From Acidaminobacter hydrogenoformans DSM 2784 (GTDB lineage: Bacteria; Bacillota; Clostridia; Peptostreptococcales; Acidaminobacteraceae): a stretch of DNA of 64,000 bases. Below, in pieces: positions 9,801 through 17,503 of the stretch. The translations under genes and the position numbers were made by a program. Positions within the stretch are counted from its first letter, which is position 1. The number at the start of each line of letters is the position of its first letter. Under the pieces are notes generated by a model that saw nothing but the letters and a program-made list of their open reading frames with translations, searched no databases and had not been told where the DNA came from. The DNA lies in NCBI RefSeq assembly GCF_900103005.1, contig NZ_FMWL01000019.1, positions 1-64,000 on the forward strand, written 5' to 3'.

Positions 9801-10085
9801 GGCGTTGAATCCGAACTGATCTACAAAATGAGCGACGGCCGACCGAACATCGCGGATGGCATTGCCAACAAGGAGATCCAAATCATCATCAATACGCCAG
9901 CTTCCAAAGTCAGCCAGATTGATGACTCCTACGTGCGAAAATCTGCCATCAAACACAAGGTACCTTATGTCACAACCCTGACAGCAGCTATGGCTTGCGC
10001 GAAAGGGATTGCGGCCTTTAAGGCAAACGGCGCGGGCGGGTACAAGCTCAAGTCACTGCAGGAGTATCATGCAGACATTAAGTAA
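6864..10085 (+). CDS. carB: Carbamoyl-phosphate synthase, large subunit
   Basis: CarB makes carbamoyl phosphate from bicarbonate, ammonia and two ATP for pyrimidine and arginine synthesis. The 1073-residue protein is full length: two homologous ATP-grasp halves (first opening [21 protein letters not shown], second [22 protein letters not shown] from about residue 556) with oligomerisation helices between them and a C-terminal MGS-like allosteric domain (from about 945; [14 protein letters not shown]). CAGGAGG lies 7 nt before ATG. The glutaminase subunit carA is normally immediately upstream, but here the upstream neighbour is a divergent aminotransferase, so carA must be elsewhere or the enzyme may use free ammonia. 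Confidence 0.98.
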   Translation: [1073 protein letters not shown]

Positions 10086-10103
10086 ATAACTTTACCTCAT
10101 CTG

Positions 10104-10130
10104 CGGGGCTCGAAAGAGCCCTGTTTTTTT
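10104..10130 (+). terminator. Rho-independent terminator of carB
   Basis: GGGGCTC (10105-10111), GAAA tetraloop, GAGCCCT (10116-10122), then seven T. Confidence 0.9.
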
Positions 10131-10224
10131 GTGCGAAGATCAAGGTCAAATCTGTTTTGGGTTTTACTGTAATGTATCTATGATAAATTTAAGCAAATAT
10201 AAAGGAATGATTAATATTGAGATA

Positions 10225-10254
10225 TTGACAATAGTGTGTGATGCATAGTATAAT
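10225..10254 (+). promoter_or_regulatory. Promoter of the padR operon
   Basis: Consensus TTGACA (10225-10230) and TATAAT (10249-10254) with an 18-nt spacer. PadR proteins usually repress their own operon; I could not define an operator with confidence. Confidence 0.75.
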
Positions 10255-10277
10255 GCAAGTATAAGGAGGCGGTATAA

Positions 10278-10634
10278 GTGACGCAGAATGATGCCTTACA
10301 GAATCTGATGCAGGAGCTTCGCCGCGGCACGCTCGTCATTGGTGTTTTAAGCCAGCTCCATGAGCCGGAATATGGGTATTCATTGGTACAGAAGTTAAAT
10401 GACCGGGGGATGCCTATAGACCAGGGAACGCTTTATCCGCTGCTTCGCAGACTTGAAAAGCAGGGACTCCTGGACAGCAGCTGGGAGGTTGAAGAGCCAC
10501 GGCCAAGGCGGTATTACAAACTGAGTGATTCGGGTCTGGAGGCCCTTGAAGCTTTAAAAACGGAATGGCAGACGTTAGTCAGCACAATGAACCTTATGCT
10601 TTCACTGGAAAGTGAGGAGGCGCAGGAAAGATGA
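10278..10634 (+). CDS. PadR-family transcriptional regulator
   Basis: A 118-residue winged-helix repressor of the PadR family. Seen: EYGYSLVQKLNDRGMPIDQGTLYPLLRRLEKQGLLDSSWE, the recognition-helix and wing region, then PRRYYKLSDSGLEAL and a C-terminal dimerisation helix. GTG 10278 lies 8 nt after AAGGAGG. The gene overlaps the next by 4 nt (ATGA), so the two are translationally coupled. PadR-s like this are commonly paired with a HAAS-domain membrane protein, as here; the signal sensed is unknown. Confidence 0.93.
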   Translation: MTQNDALQNLMQELRRGTLVIGVLSQLHEPEYGYSLVQKLNDRGMPIDQGTLYPLLRRLEKQGLLDSSWEVEEPRPRRYYKLSDSGLEALEALKTEWQTLVSTMNLMLSLESEEAQER

Positions 10635-11776
10635 ACTGGATGGATCGTTATCTCTATGCTGTCACGCGCAGGCTTCCCAAAAATATGCGGGAGGACATTG
10701 AACGCGAACTGCGTTCAAATTTGATGGATGCTCTGGATGAACGGCTTGATGGAAGGGAGCCCACCGAACAGGATATCCTCGATTTATTGGATGCTTTTGG
10801 GGATCCGGAGAAAGTCGCTGCTGAATATAGGCCTGAAAACCGTTATCTGATTGGACCTGAGTTGATCGATCTCTACTGGATGATTATTAAAATCGTAGGT
10901 GCGGTAGTGATCTTTGGTTTGACGGTTTCACTGGTGATTTCCATTTTGTTGGGAGAAGCACCTCAAAGTGGTCCGTTCAGTGTTATTGGTGGGTTTGTAG
11001 GGACTCTGTGGTCCGCGGCCGTAGGTCTGGTTGGGACGATCACAATTATCTTCGCGGTGATTCAGCATACGGCTGCTGGTGAGTCGTTGGGCCGTTCCGA
11101 GACGGCCAACGAACTTAGGGAAGCCGGAAAAGAAATCACCGGGATGTTCGAAGACATGCAGCAGTCCCATCGTGAGAAGAGGAAGGCAGGGAAACCATCG
11201 GCAGGGTCTGATAAACAGCCTGCAGGGTCAGCACAGCAGCCTGCATGGTCAGCACAGCAGCTGCCAGAAGTACCTGTGCCTTCTGACCGGGTCATTTTGT
11301 CAGACAGTATAGCTTCCCTCGTATTTATTGGAATCGCTTTACTGGTATTCAATGTTTACCCGGATAAAATAGGTGTTTATTTCTATGATAAGGCAGCTTC
11401 AATATGGGTCACAATTCCACTGTTCAACGTTCTGATCCTCAGTGTTTACGTCATGTTTTACAATGTCGTCTGGATCTTGGAGGCACTGCTCCACCTCAGA
11501 TTGATTCAAAAGGGGCGTTGGGGCTTTACGGAGCGCATGGCAAAAATCATATTAAGTATTGTTGGGGTGGGAATTTTTATTGCTCTTGTTCAGAATCCGG
11601 CCGTCTTTAATACTGAGGGAATCACAGCTGCGCTGGCGCATTATAGTGGAGATTTTGCTGGGATTGCCAAACTTGGAAGCTTGAATCTTAAAATTATTGT
11701 CATCATAGTCGTTGTCGCGACGGCCGTCGAGGTCGTAAAACAAGCGTACTACGCAATCAAATCGAAGGCGGCGTGA
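10631..11776 (+). CDS. HAAS-domain membrane protein paired with PadR
   Basis: The N terminus (about residues 1-75: YLYAVTRRLPKNMREDIERELRSNLMDAL...LLDAFGDPEKVAAEYRP) is a HAAS/DUF1700-like helical domain, the known partner of PadR regulators. Several membrane helices follow (about 85-108, 118-140, 220-245, 260-290, 300-325, 350-370). Between helices 2 and 3 lies a hydrophilic loop with a short tandem Ala/Gln repeat (QPAGSAQQPAWSAQQ) encoded by a near-perfect DNA repeat around 11216-11262. The pair probably forms a signal relay in which the membrane protein controls or responds to PadR. No enzymatic motif is visible. Confidence 0.8.
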   Translation: MNWMDRYLYAVTRRLPKNMREDIERELRSNLMDALDERLDGREPTEQDILDLLDAFGDPEKVAAEYRPENRYLIGPELIDLYWMIIKIVGAVVIFGLTVSLVISILLGEAPQSGPFSVIGGFVGTLWSAAVGLVGTITIIFAVIQHTAAGESLGRSETANELREAGKEITGMFEDMQQSHREKRKAGKPSAGSDKQPAGSAQQPAWSAQQLPEVPVPSDRVILSDSIASLVFIGIALLVFNVYPDKIGVYFYDKAASIWVTIPLFNVLILSVYVMFYNVVWILEALLHLRLIQKGRWGFTERMAKIILSIVGVGIFIALVQNPAVFNTEGITAALAHYSGDFAGIAKLGSLNLKIIVIIVVVATAVEVVKQAYYAIKSKAA

Positions 11777-11794
11777 TTCGTAATAGGGCATTGT

Positions 11795-11859
11795 TTGGTT
11801 GGGGACAGGCACCGCTGGTCGGTGCCTGTCCCCAACCAGCGGTGCCTGTCCCCAACCAA
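11795..11859. repeat. REP-like element R1
   Basis: An imperfect palindrome (TTGGTTGGGGACAGGCACC with its complement, then a second copy of the right arm), placed between two convergent genes just before their shared terminator. Same family as R2-R8 in this window. Such GGGGACAG palindromes are typical of REP sequences moved by RAYT/Y1 transposases; none is encoded here. Confidence 0.8.
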
Positions 11860-11930
11860 AAAAGCTGGAAAGAAGCATCACCGGGCGTCAGCAATCGACG
11901 CCTGGTGTGTCTTCTTTCCAGCTTTTTTCT
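11860..11930. terminator. Bidirectional terminator between the HAAS gene and plsC
   Basis: A 16-bp outer stem (AAAAGCTGGAAAGAAG at 11860-11875 against 11911-11926) encloses a second stem (CACCGGGCGTC against GACGCCTGGTG). T-runs on both strands. Confidence 0.88.
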
Positions 11931-11955
11931 TTGAATTTGATTTTGAATTTTACCT

Positions 11956-12690
11956 TTATTTCCCCGAAGTCTTCTTTTCGTTCAATGCCGCTTCGATCAG
12001 CCCGTGGACACGCTGGCTCAGGGCTATGGAATCCTTGTGGTCACCCTCCAGAAGCTCGACAGGGGGGAGGATTTGAATCTCGACCTCGGCAGGGTGAATG
12101 GTCAGGCTGCCTTTTTTCATGATATCCTTCGCCCCGTGAATCACCACTGGGACTATTGCCGAGCCGGACTTCACCGCAAGCCGCATGCCGCCGGGCTTGA
12201 ATTCCTGAAGCTCACCGGATTCGCTCCGGGTGCCCTCCGGGAACAGCACCAGATTGTAGCCCTGCTTCAAAATCTCAATCCCTTCGTTGATCGCCCGGAT
12301 GGCTTGCCGGACGTCGTCCCGGTCCATGAAGATGCAGTGGATCAACCTCATCCAGTCGTTGACGATTTTAAAATCCAGCATTTCAATCTTCGCAACAAAA
12401 CCCTTGTCAGATTTGACATAGCCTAAAAGCAGGGGGATGTCGAAGTGAGATTGATGGTTTGAAACGAAAAGAATGGCGCCATTTGTCGGCAAGTTGTGCT
12501 CACCTGTCACGGTGACTTTGCTGCCGGTTTTCTTGACGAGATTTTGCGACCAGATCCTGGCGCGCAGGTAAGCTATGCGGTCCCGGGCCTCGGTTTCCCC
12601 GGCTGCGTCCAGCTTTTTCGCTTTCATCAGCTCGGGCAGTGTCGCGAGCAGCGTGATTCCAAAATAAATGTACCAAAACAGAGTCCTCAT
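11956..12690 (-). CDS. plsC: 1-acyl-sn-glycerol-3-phosphate acyltransferase
   Basis: PlsC acylates lysophosphatidate to phosphatidate on the inner face of the membrane. The 244-residue protein has an N-terminal membrane helix (RTLFWYIYFGITLLATL), the catalytic NHQSHFD motif (H-X4-D), the glycerol-phosphate-binding VLFPEGTRSESGE and IVPVVIHG. ATG 12690 has GAAAGG 8 nt upstream, so the longer frame (to 12729) is not needed. It is monocistronic, divergent from the zinc operon and convergent with the PadR operon. Confidence 0.93.
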   Translation of the reverse strand: MRTLFWYIYFGITLLATLPELMKAKKLDAAGETEARDRIAYLRARIWSQNLVKKTGSKVTVTGEHNLPTNGAILFVSNHQSHFDIPLLLGYVKSDKGFVAKIEMLDFKIVNDWMRLIHCIFMDRDDVRQAIRAINEGIEILKQGYNLVLFPEGTRSESGELQEFKPGGMRLAVKSGSAIVPVVIHGAKDIMKKGSLTIHPAEVEIQILPPVELLEGDHKDSIALSQRVHGLIEAALNEKKTSGK

Positions 12691-12870
12691 AACATCGACC
12701 TTTCCATGACAGCTTGACGGCGCCCGCAAGATGCAGGCGCGGACCTATGATTAAATATAACTGTTTCTGGCGGAGAAGACAAGGGGGTGAGTCGGAGACC
12801 ATCGGCAAAAAGCGTTTAGGAATGTGTATTGATTTTTAAGATTCGGATGAAAAAACATTAAATAGCAGGT

Positions 12871-12899
12871 TTGAAATTGCGGTGAAAGAGGTATATAAT
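12871..12899 (+). promoter_or_regulatory. Promoter of the zinc-uptake operon
   Basis: TTGAAA (12871-12876), 17-nt spacer, TATAAT (12894-12899). The start point would fall in the left arm of the adjacent Zur palindrome. Confidence 0.8.
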
Positions 12900-12906
12900 G
12901 TAAATG

Positions 12907-12929
12907 CAAATGCGAATGATTCGCATTTG
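12907..12929 (+). promoter_or_regulatory. Zur/Fur-type operator
   Basis: A perfect 11-1-11 palindrome, CAAATGCGAAT-G-ATTCGCATTTG. Its core TGCGAAT-N-ATTCGCA has the 7-1-7 form of Fur-family boxes. It sits just after the -10 of the zinc operon, which ends in a Fur-family gene, so zinc-dependent autorepression is the natural reading. Confidence 0.85.
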
Positions 12930-13068
12930 AGATATGCCGATGGTCACACGCCCCCAACCCAGTCGCCCACTCGGCAAAGCACAGCACGCAAAAGTTCTTA
13001 AAAGACGCTGACACTTGAGCAACTGTCTTCCATAACAAAACATTTTCAAACGAAATGAGGGGAACGCT

Positions 13069-14082
13069 ATGACAAAATCAATCAAATTCCGCGTCGTCCT
13101 GAGCCTGCTGCTTCTGACCGCGCTGATCTTCACAGGCTGCGGCTCAGCGGCACCGGCGGGTACAGAGCCAGCCGGCACTGATACGGCGCCTTCTGCAGAG
13201 CAGTCGGCAGACAAACCGAGGCTGGTTGCGACACTGTTTCCGCAATATGACTTTGTCAGAGTCCTGGCAGGGGACCTGGTCGAAATAACGCTGCTGCTGC
13301 CGCCTGGGGTGGAGTCTCACTCCTATGAGCCCACACCCAAGGATATTGCAGGCATAACCGAGGCGGACGCCTTTCTGTTCACTGGGGAGGCCATGGAGCC
13401 CTGGGCAACGAAGCTCGTAGACAACGTTAAGGGCGCTGAAGTCAAGGTCGTCGACTTGAGTCAGGGCGTGACGCTGTTGGCGGCGGACCATGATGACGAA
13501 CACGAAGAGGAAGGGGATCATGCAGAGGAAGGCCACGAAGAGGGCGCTTATGACCCGCACATCTGGCTGGACCCCAACAATGCAAAGATTATGGTGACAA
13601 CGCTTTTGGAGACCCTGATCGAGATCGATCCGGAAAACGAAGGCACTTACCGAAGCAATGCGGAAGCCTACATTGCAGAGCTTGAGTCGCTTGACCTCGC
13701 GTTCAAAGATTTGTTCGAAAAGTCCGAGACTCAGACGATCTATTACGGCGGGCATTTCGCATTTGGCTATTTTGCGGAGGCCTATGGTCTTAGCACCGTG
13801 TCGCCTTATGATGGGTTCTCTCCTGATGCGGAACCGACGCCCAAGAGAATCGCGGCGCTGATCGATGCCATGTCCGGGGCGAAATTCAAATATATTTACT
13901 ATGAAGAGCTGGTGGATCCAAAGATCGCTAAGCTCGTCGCCCAGGAGACAGGGGCGGAGATGCTGCTCCTGCACGGTTCCCACAATCTGTCGAAGGATGA
14001 GCTGGAAAGCGGCATAGGCTATCTCAGCATTATGCGCGAAAATCTCGAAAAATTGAAGCTGGGGATGGGGTATAGTGGATAA
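13069..14082 (+). CDS. znuA: Zinc ABC transporter, substrate-binding lipoprotein
   Basis: This 337-residue lipoprotein captures zinc outside the cell for the ZnuBC permease. The signal peptide ends in a lipobox (LIFTGCG, Cys about 24). It has the cluster A-I solute-binding fold (LVATLFPQYDFVR, PPGVESHSYEPTPKDI with a metal-ligand His) and a His/Glu/Asp-rich loop (about 142-162: DHDDEHEEEGDHAEEGHEE) followed by DPHIWLDP. The acidic His loop is typical of zinc rather than manganese binders. ATG 13069 has GAGGGG 8 nt upstream. First gene of the operon, directly behind the Zur box. Confidence 0.93.
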   Translation: MTKSIKFRVVLSLLLLTALIFTGCGSAAPAGTEPAGTDTAPSAEQSADKPRLVATLFPQYDFVRVLAGDLVEITLLLPPGVESHSYEPTPKDIAGITEADAFLFTGEAMEPWATKLVDNVKGAEVKVVDLSQGVTLLAADHDDEHEEEGDHAEEGHEEGAYDPHIWLDPNNAKIMVTTLLETLIEIDPENEGTYRSNAEAYIAELESLDLAFKDLFEKSETQTIYYGGHFAFGYFAEAYGLSTVSPYDGFSPDAEPTPKRIAALIDAMSGAKFKYIYYEELVDPKIAKLVAQETGAEMLLLHGSHNLSKDELESGIGYLSIMRENLEKLKLGMGYSG

Positions 14083-15025
14083 TACAATTAAAAAAAACGC
14101 AGCGGCTTCGGACGCTGAGCGCTCAGCTAAGACCGCAGCGGAAAGCCACCCGTCAAAAGACATCATCCTGAACGCGGAAAATATCACCCTGAAATACGGC
14201 AGACACGAGGTGCTCACAGAGGCCAGTTTTGTTGTTGAGGCTGGGGACTACATTGGTATAGTTGGTCCAAATGGATCCGGAAAAACCACGCTGATGAAAG
14301 CCATGTTGGGTCTGATCACACCCTCCTATGGGAAATTCACCTATGCTGGTGAAGTGAAGGACAACCGTTTTATTGGGTACCTGCCCCAAAAGGTCATCAG
14401 CGGGGACCCGCTGTTTCCGGCAAAAGTCCGGGAGGTTGTAGCTATGGGCCTTCTGTCCTCAAAGCGTTTTCCAAAGCACCTGAGCCAGGAGGACTATCAG
14501 AAGGTGGATGGCACGCTTGCCAGACTTAAGATTTCAAACCTGGCGGAGAAGAAAATTGGCAATCTTTCCGGCGGGCAGCAGCAGCGGGTGCTGCTGGCCA
14601 GAGCCCTGGTTTCATCCCCCAGGCTGCTGATTCTGGATGAGCCTACCAGCGCCTTGGATCCAAAGGTCAGGGAGAATTTTTACGGCATATTGAAAGCGCT
14701 CAATGAAGAGGACGGCGTGACCATTCTGCTGGTGTCTCATGACATAGGCTCCATAGGCCAGTACACCAAAAAGATGCTCTATCTGGACAGAACCGTGGTT
14801 TTCTTTGGCACCTATGAAGACTTTTGCCATTCCCAGGATATGACACATTATTTTGGACCCCTCTCCCAGCACAAATTCTGCTGGCAGCACGAGGAGATCT
14901 CGGCACTGGAAACAGCAAAACCGAGCTTCCATTTTCATGCGCCTCATATTCATGTGGACCACGTCCATGCGCACGGTCAGTCTGTAGAGCATTCCCATGA
15001 ACCAGACGAGGAGGTGCAGCCATGA
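14075..15025 (+). CDS. znuC: Zinc ABC transporter, ATP-binding protein
   Basis: A 316-residue ATPase with Walker A GPNGSGKTTLM, signature LSGGQQQRVLLARAL, Walker B LLILDEPTSALD and H-loop LVSHD. GTG 14075 overlaps the end of znuA by 8 nt. The last ~45 residues are unusual: a histidine-rich tail (HFHAPHIHVDHVHAHGQ, then EHSHEPDEE) beyond the normal end of the family, which could buffer or sense cytoplasmic zinc. That role is inference from composition. Confidence 0.94.
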   Translation: MDNTIKKNAAASDAERSAKTAAESHPSKDIILNAENITLKYGRHEVLTEASFVVEAGDYIGIVGPNGSGKTTLMKAMLGLITPSYGKFTYAGEVKDNRFIGYLPQKVISGDPLFPAKVREVVAMGLLSSKRFPKHLSQEDYQKVDGTLARLKISNLAEKKIGNLSGGQQQRVLLARALVSSPRLLILDEPTSALDPKVRENFYGILKALNEEDGVTILLVSHDIGSIGQYTKKMLYLDRTVVFFGTYEDFCHSQDMTHYFGPLSQHKFCWQHEEISALETAKPSFHFHAPHIHVDHVHAHGQSVEHSHEPDEEVQP

Positions 15026-15846
15026 TGACCTTCATTGAGTCGGTTCAGCAGGCTCTCCAGTATGATTTCATCCTCAAGGCCCTCCTGGTAGGCTCCCTGA
15101 TCGCGGTCAGCGCTTCGGTCCTGGGACTGTTTCTCGTCCTGAAAAAGTATTCTATGATAGGCGACGGCCTGGCTCACGTGTCATTTGCGACAGTGGCAAT
15201 TGCCCTCTGGATGTCTGCTTCACCCCTGCTGGTGTCGATTCCAATTGTGATCCTGGCGTCTTTCTTCATCCTCAAGCTCAGTGAAAAGGCCAGCATGCAC
15301 GGAGACGCCGCCATCAGCCTCGTCTCTTCCTTTTCCATAGCTATGGCTGTCTTGATTGCCAGCATGGCGCGGGGCTTCAACGTGGACCTGATGAGCTATC
15401 TTTTTGGCAGCATTCTCGTGATCAGCAACTTTGATGTCGTCATCTCAGCAGTGCTGTCGCTCGTCGTCATTGTGACTGTGATATTTTTCTACCACGACCT
15501 GTTCGCCGTCACCTATGACGAGGAATATGCCCAGGCCGTCGGCATGAATACGAAATTTTATAATTATCTGTTGGCAGTTCTGACGTCCATCACCATAGCC
15601 CTTGGGATCAGAATTGTGGGAACCATGCTGATTTCAAGTCTGATCGTCTTTCCTACGGTGACCGCGCTGCAGGTATCAAGGGGCTTCAGGACCACGATTC
15701 TGATCGCGACACTGATCTCTGTAATTTGCGTCATCTTGGGCGTTTTGTTCTCCTTTGCCTACAATCTCCCAACGGGGGCCGTGATCGTCCTTATGAACGC
15801 CATAGCGTTCGGGCTGGCGTTTCTGGCGAAGCTTCTCCGCCGCTGA
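15022..15846 (+). CDS. znuB: Zinc ABC transporter, permease
   Basis: A 274-residue ABC-3-family permease with about eight hydrophobic helices and the family motifs GDGLAHVSFATVAIAL, VSSFSIAMAVL and GIRIVGTMLISSLIVFPTVTAL. It starts at ATG 15022 inside the end of znuC (an ATG at 15025 is also possible) with GAGGAGG upstream. With ZnuA and ZnuC it completes one high-affinity zinc importer. Confidence 0.94.
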   Translation: MMTFIESVQQALQYDFILKALLVGSLIAVSASVLGLFLVLKKYSMIGDGLAHVSFATVAIALWMSASPLLVSIPIVILASFFILKLSEKASMHGDAAISLVSSFSIAMAVLIASMARGFNVDLMSYLFGSILVISNFDVVISAVLSLVVIVTVIFFYHDLFAVTYDEEYAQAVGMNTKFYNYLLAVLTSITIALGIRIVGTMLISSLIVFPTVTALQVSRGFRTTILIATLISVICVILGVLFSFAYNLPTGAVIVLMNAIAFGLAFLAKLLRR

Positions 15847-15881
15847 TGAACAAGCGTCTCGAGCAGAAAGAGGTGTATGAC

Positions 15882-16376
15882 ATGAAAACAAATAAAACGA
15901 CAGATACGAAAGCCATGCTCGAACACTGCGGCATCAAGCTGACCCGCCAGCGCCTGGATCTCCTGGATCAGCTGGTTAAGGGGAGCGGTCCGACGACCGC
16001 CGAGCAACTCTTCCTGAGCCTTCGTGAAGAGGCTTCAGCCATCAGCCTCTCCACGGTCTACCGGATCCTGGACGCCTTTGAACTGAAGGGCCTCGTGGAA
16101 AAGGTCGTCAGTACAGACGAAAATAAGGCGGTCTATGAGCTCAATCGTCACGAGCATGGCCATCACCTCATATGCACATCATGCAAATCCCGAATGACCA
16201 TTACGGGCTGCCCGCTGGCGGGGTATGAGGAAGCGCTGGCTAAGTCGACAAACTACAAAATTACCGGACACCGGCTCGAGGTCTACGGCCTGTGTCCCAA
16301 ATGTCAGTCTGAGCTTGAAATGCCCCCTGTGGAAATAACCCCAGATAGGACTGAAGGAAAGGTGGGAACGCCGTGA
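15882..16376 (+). CDS. zur: Fur-family zinc regulator
   Basis: A 164-residue Fur-family repressor. Winged helix KLTRQRLDLLDQL...ISLSTVYRILDAFELKGLVEKV; regulatory metal region NRHEHGHHLICTSC; structural zinc site with two CxxC pairs (CTSC and CPKC). Operon position and the Zur box upstream of znuA argue for Zur rather than Fur or PerR. ATG 15882 is chosen for AGAGG 8 nt upstream; an in-frame ATG at 15846 overlaps the znuB stop but lacks a ribosome site. It overlaps the next gene by GTGA. Confidence 0.88.
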   Translation: MKTNKTTDTKAMLEHCGIKLTRQRLDLLDQLVKGSGPTTAEQLFLSLREEASAISLSTVYRILDAFELKGLVEKVVSTDENKAVYELNRHEHGHHLICTSCKSRMTITGCPLAGYEEALAKSTNYKITGHRLEVYGLCPKCQSELEMPPVEITPDRTEGKVGTP

Positions 16377-17320
16377 AGAAAGTCATCACCGTGATAGCGA
16401 CCTTTTTTATGCTGGTCATGCTCAGCCTGGCGGTGGATCAGGTGCTGACCTGGGGCCGTCTGCTGGATGGCATTGTGGACTGGCTGGACATTGTGCTTTA
16501 CGTTGTCCTGGGGCTTTTGTTCCTGATCTATGTCCTCCTGCCCATCCTGCGCTGGCAGGCTTATCCGACGCCGGAGACCCTCAGCGCTGCCCTCAGGGGC
16601 AGCCTGAAGCAAAAGCGCAAGCTCCTGAGACAGGTCCGGCGCCATGTGACTGAGGAAACTGAGCGGGCAGAAGTGGACGCGCTGCTGAAAAGTCAAGATG
16701 AAGCCGCCGTTCAGACGTATCTGGAAGGCTATTACAAAAAGCGCAGCGCGGCAGCCAAAGCCGCAGCAGGCGCCTCGGCCACACAGTGCTTTGCCGTCGT
16801 CGCCGCCAACCAGAATTCTGTCCTGGACGCCGTCATGATCCTGATCTTCAACATCAGCATGATTCACAAGATTTACTCATCTTTCAGGATGCGGGACTCT
16901 TTCCTCAACATAGGCCGCTATTACAGAAACACTGTGCTGCAGGCTTCGGTCACCGGCCTCTTCGAGAGCCTGGACGACGAGATTGTGGAGATCCTCAGCA
17001 GCCGCAGCCTGGAGCTGACCAGAAAAATCCCTTTCGCGGATGTCATCATGTCCTCCATCCTTCAGGGGTTTGCCAACGGCTACATGACTTACTACTACGG
17101 CTACCTCTCCATCCTCTCCTTCGAGCGCACCCTCTACGGCACCGACGAAAGCGATGTCACCCTCAGACGCCGGGCACGCCGGGATACCCGCAGCTTCATG
17201 ATGTCCATGGTCGGAAAGCCCCTGGACCAGCTGGCGAAGAGAATGAAGCCTTCCTTTGGGACCTTCTTCAACTTTGGCAAAAAGTCGCCGGATGACCTGG
17301 ATGGCGAACCGGAATTTTAA
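16373..17320 (+). CDS. DUF697-like membrane protein coupled to zur
   Basis: A 315-residue protein with two N-terminal membrane helices (about 3-22 and 36-58), a charged helical stretch (KQKRKLLRQVRRHVTEETERAEVDALL), then a region resembling DUF697/YcjF (AVVAANQNSVLDAVMILIFNISMIHKIY, ITRKIPFADVIMSSILQGFANGYMTYYYGYLSI). DUF697 proteins are usually membrane partners of GTPases; none is next to it. GTG 16373 overlaps the zur stop by 4 nt, so it is co-translated with the zinc operon and may be zinc-regulated. Function unknown. Confidence 0.75.
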   Translation: MKKVITVIATFFMLVMLSLAVDQVLTWGRLLDGIVDWLDIVLYVVLGLLFLIYVLLPILRWQAYPTPETLSAALRGSLKQKRKLLRQVRRHVTEETERAEVDALLKSQDEAAVQTYLEGYYKKRSAAAKAAAGASATQCFAVVAANQNSVLDAVMILIFNISMIHKIYSSFRMRDSFLNIGRYYRNTVLQASVTGLFESLDDEIVEILSSRSLELTRKIPFADVIMSSILQGFANGYMTYYYGYLSILSFERTLYGTDESDVTLRRRARRDTRSFMMSMVGKPLDQLAKRMKPSFGTFFNFGKKSPDDLDGEPEF

Positions 17321-17334
17321 GTGGCTATAAGAAA

Positions 17335-17404
17335 AAAATCCCGCAGCTGGCGGCGCTGCACCGCAAATTCTGCGGTCAGGCCCCTCTGCGGGATTTCAGT
17401 TTTG
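17335..17404 (+). terminator. Terminator of the zinc operon
   Basis: An outer stem AAATCCCGCAG (from 17336) pairs with CTGCGGGATTT (17386-17396), with smaller GC stems inside. It could serve both strands, since the minus-strand rubredoxin-like gene ends 100 nt away. Confidence 0.75.
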
Positions 17405-17503
17405 TGGGGCGCAGTGGATCTAAAAACCAGGATTTTGCCGATGGTCACACAAACACCAACCCTGCCTCCACGCTTAGTCTTCTTCGCTTCGTAAATTTGT
17501 GCC

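Larger units (their letters stand above)
12691..13068. other. Regulatory gap between plsC and the zinc operon
   Basis: These 378 bases hold the zinc-operon promoter, the Zur palindrome and two copies of the 11-mer TGCCGATGGTC (minus strand 12797-12807, plus strand 12935-12945). From the promoter the znuA leader would be about 160 nt. I see no ORF. Confidence 0.7.
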
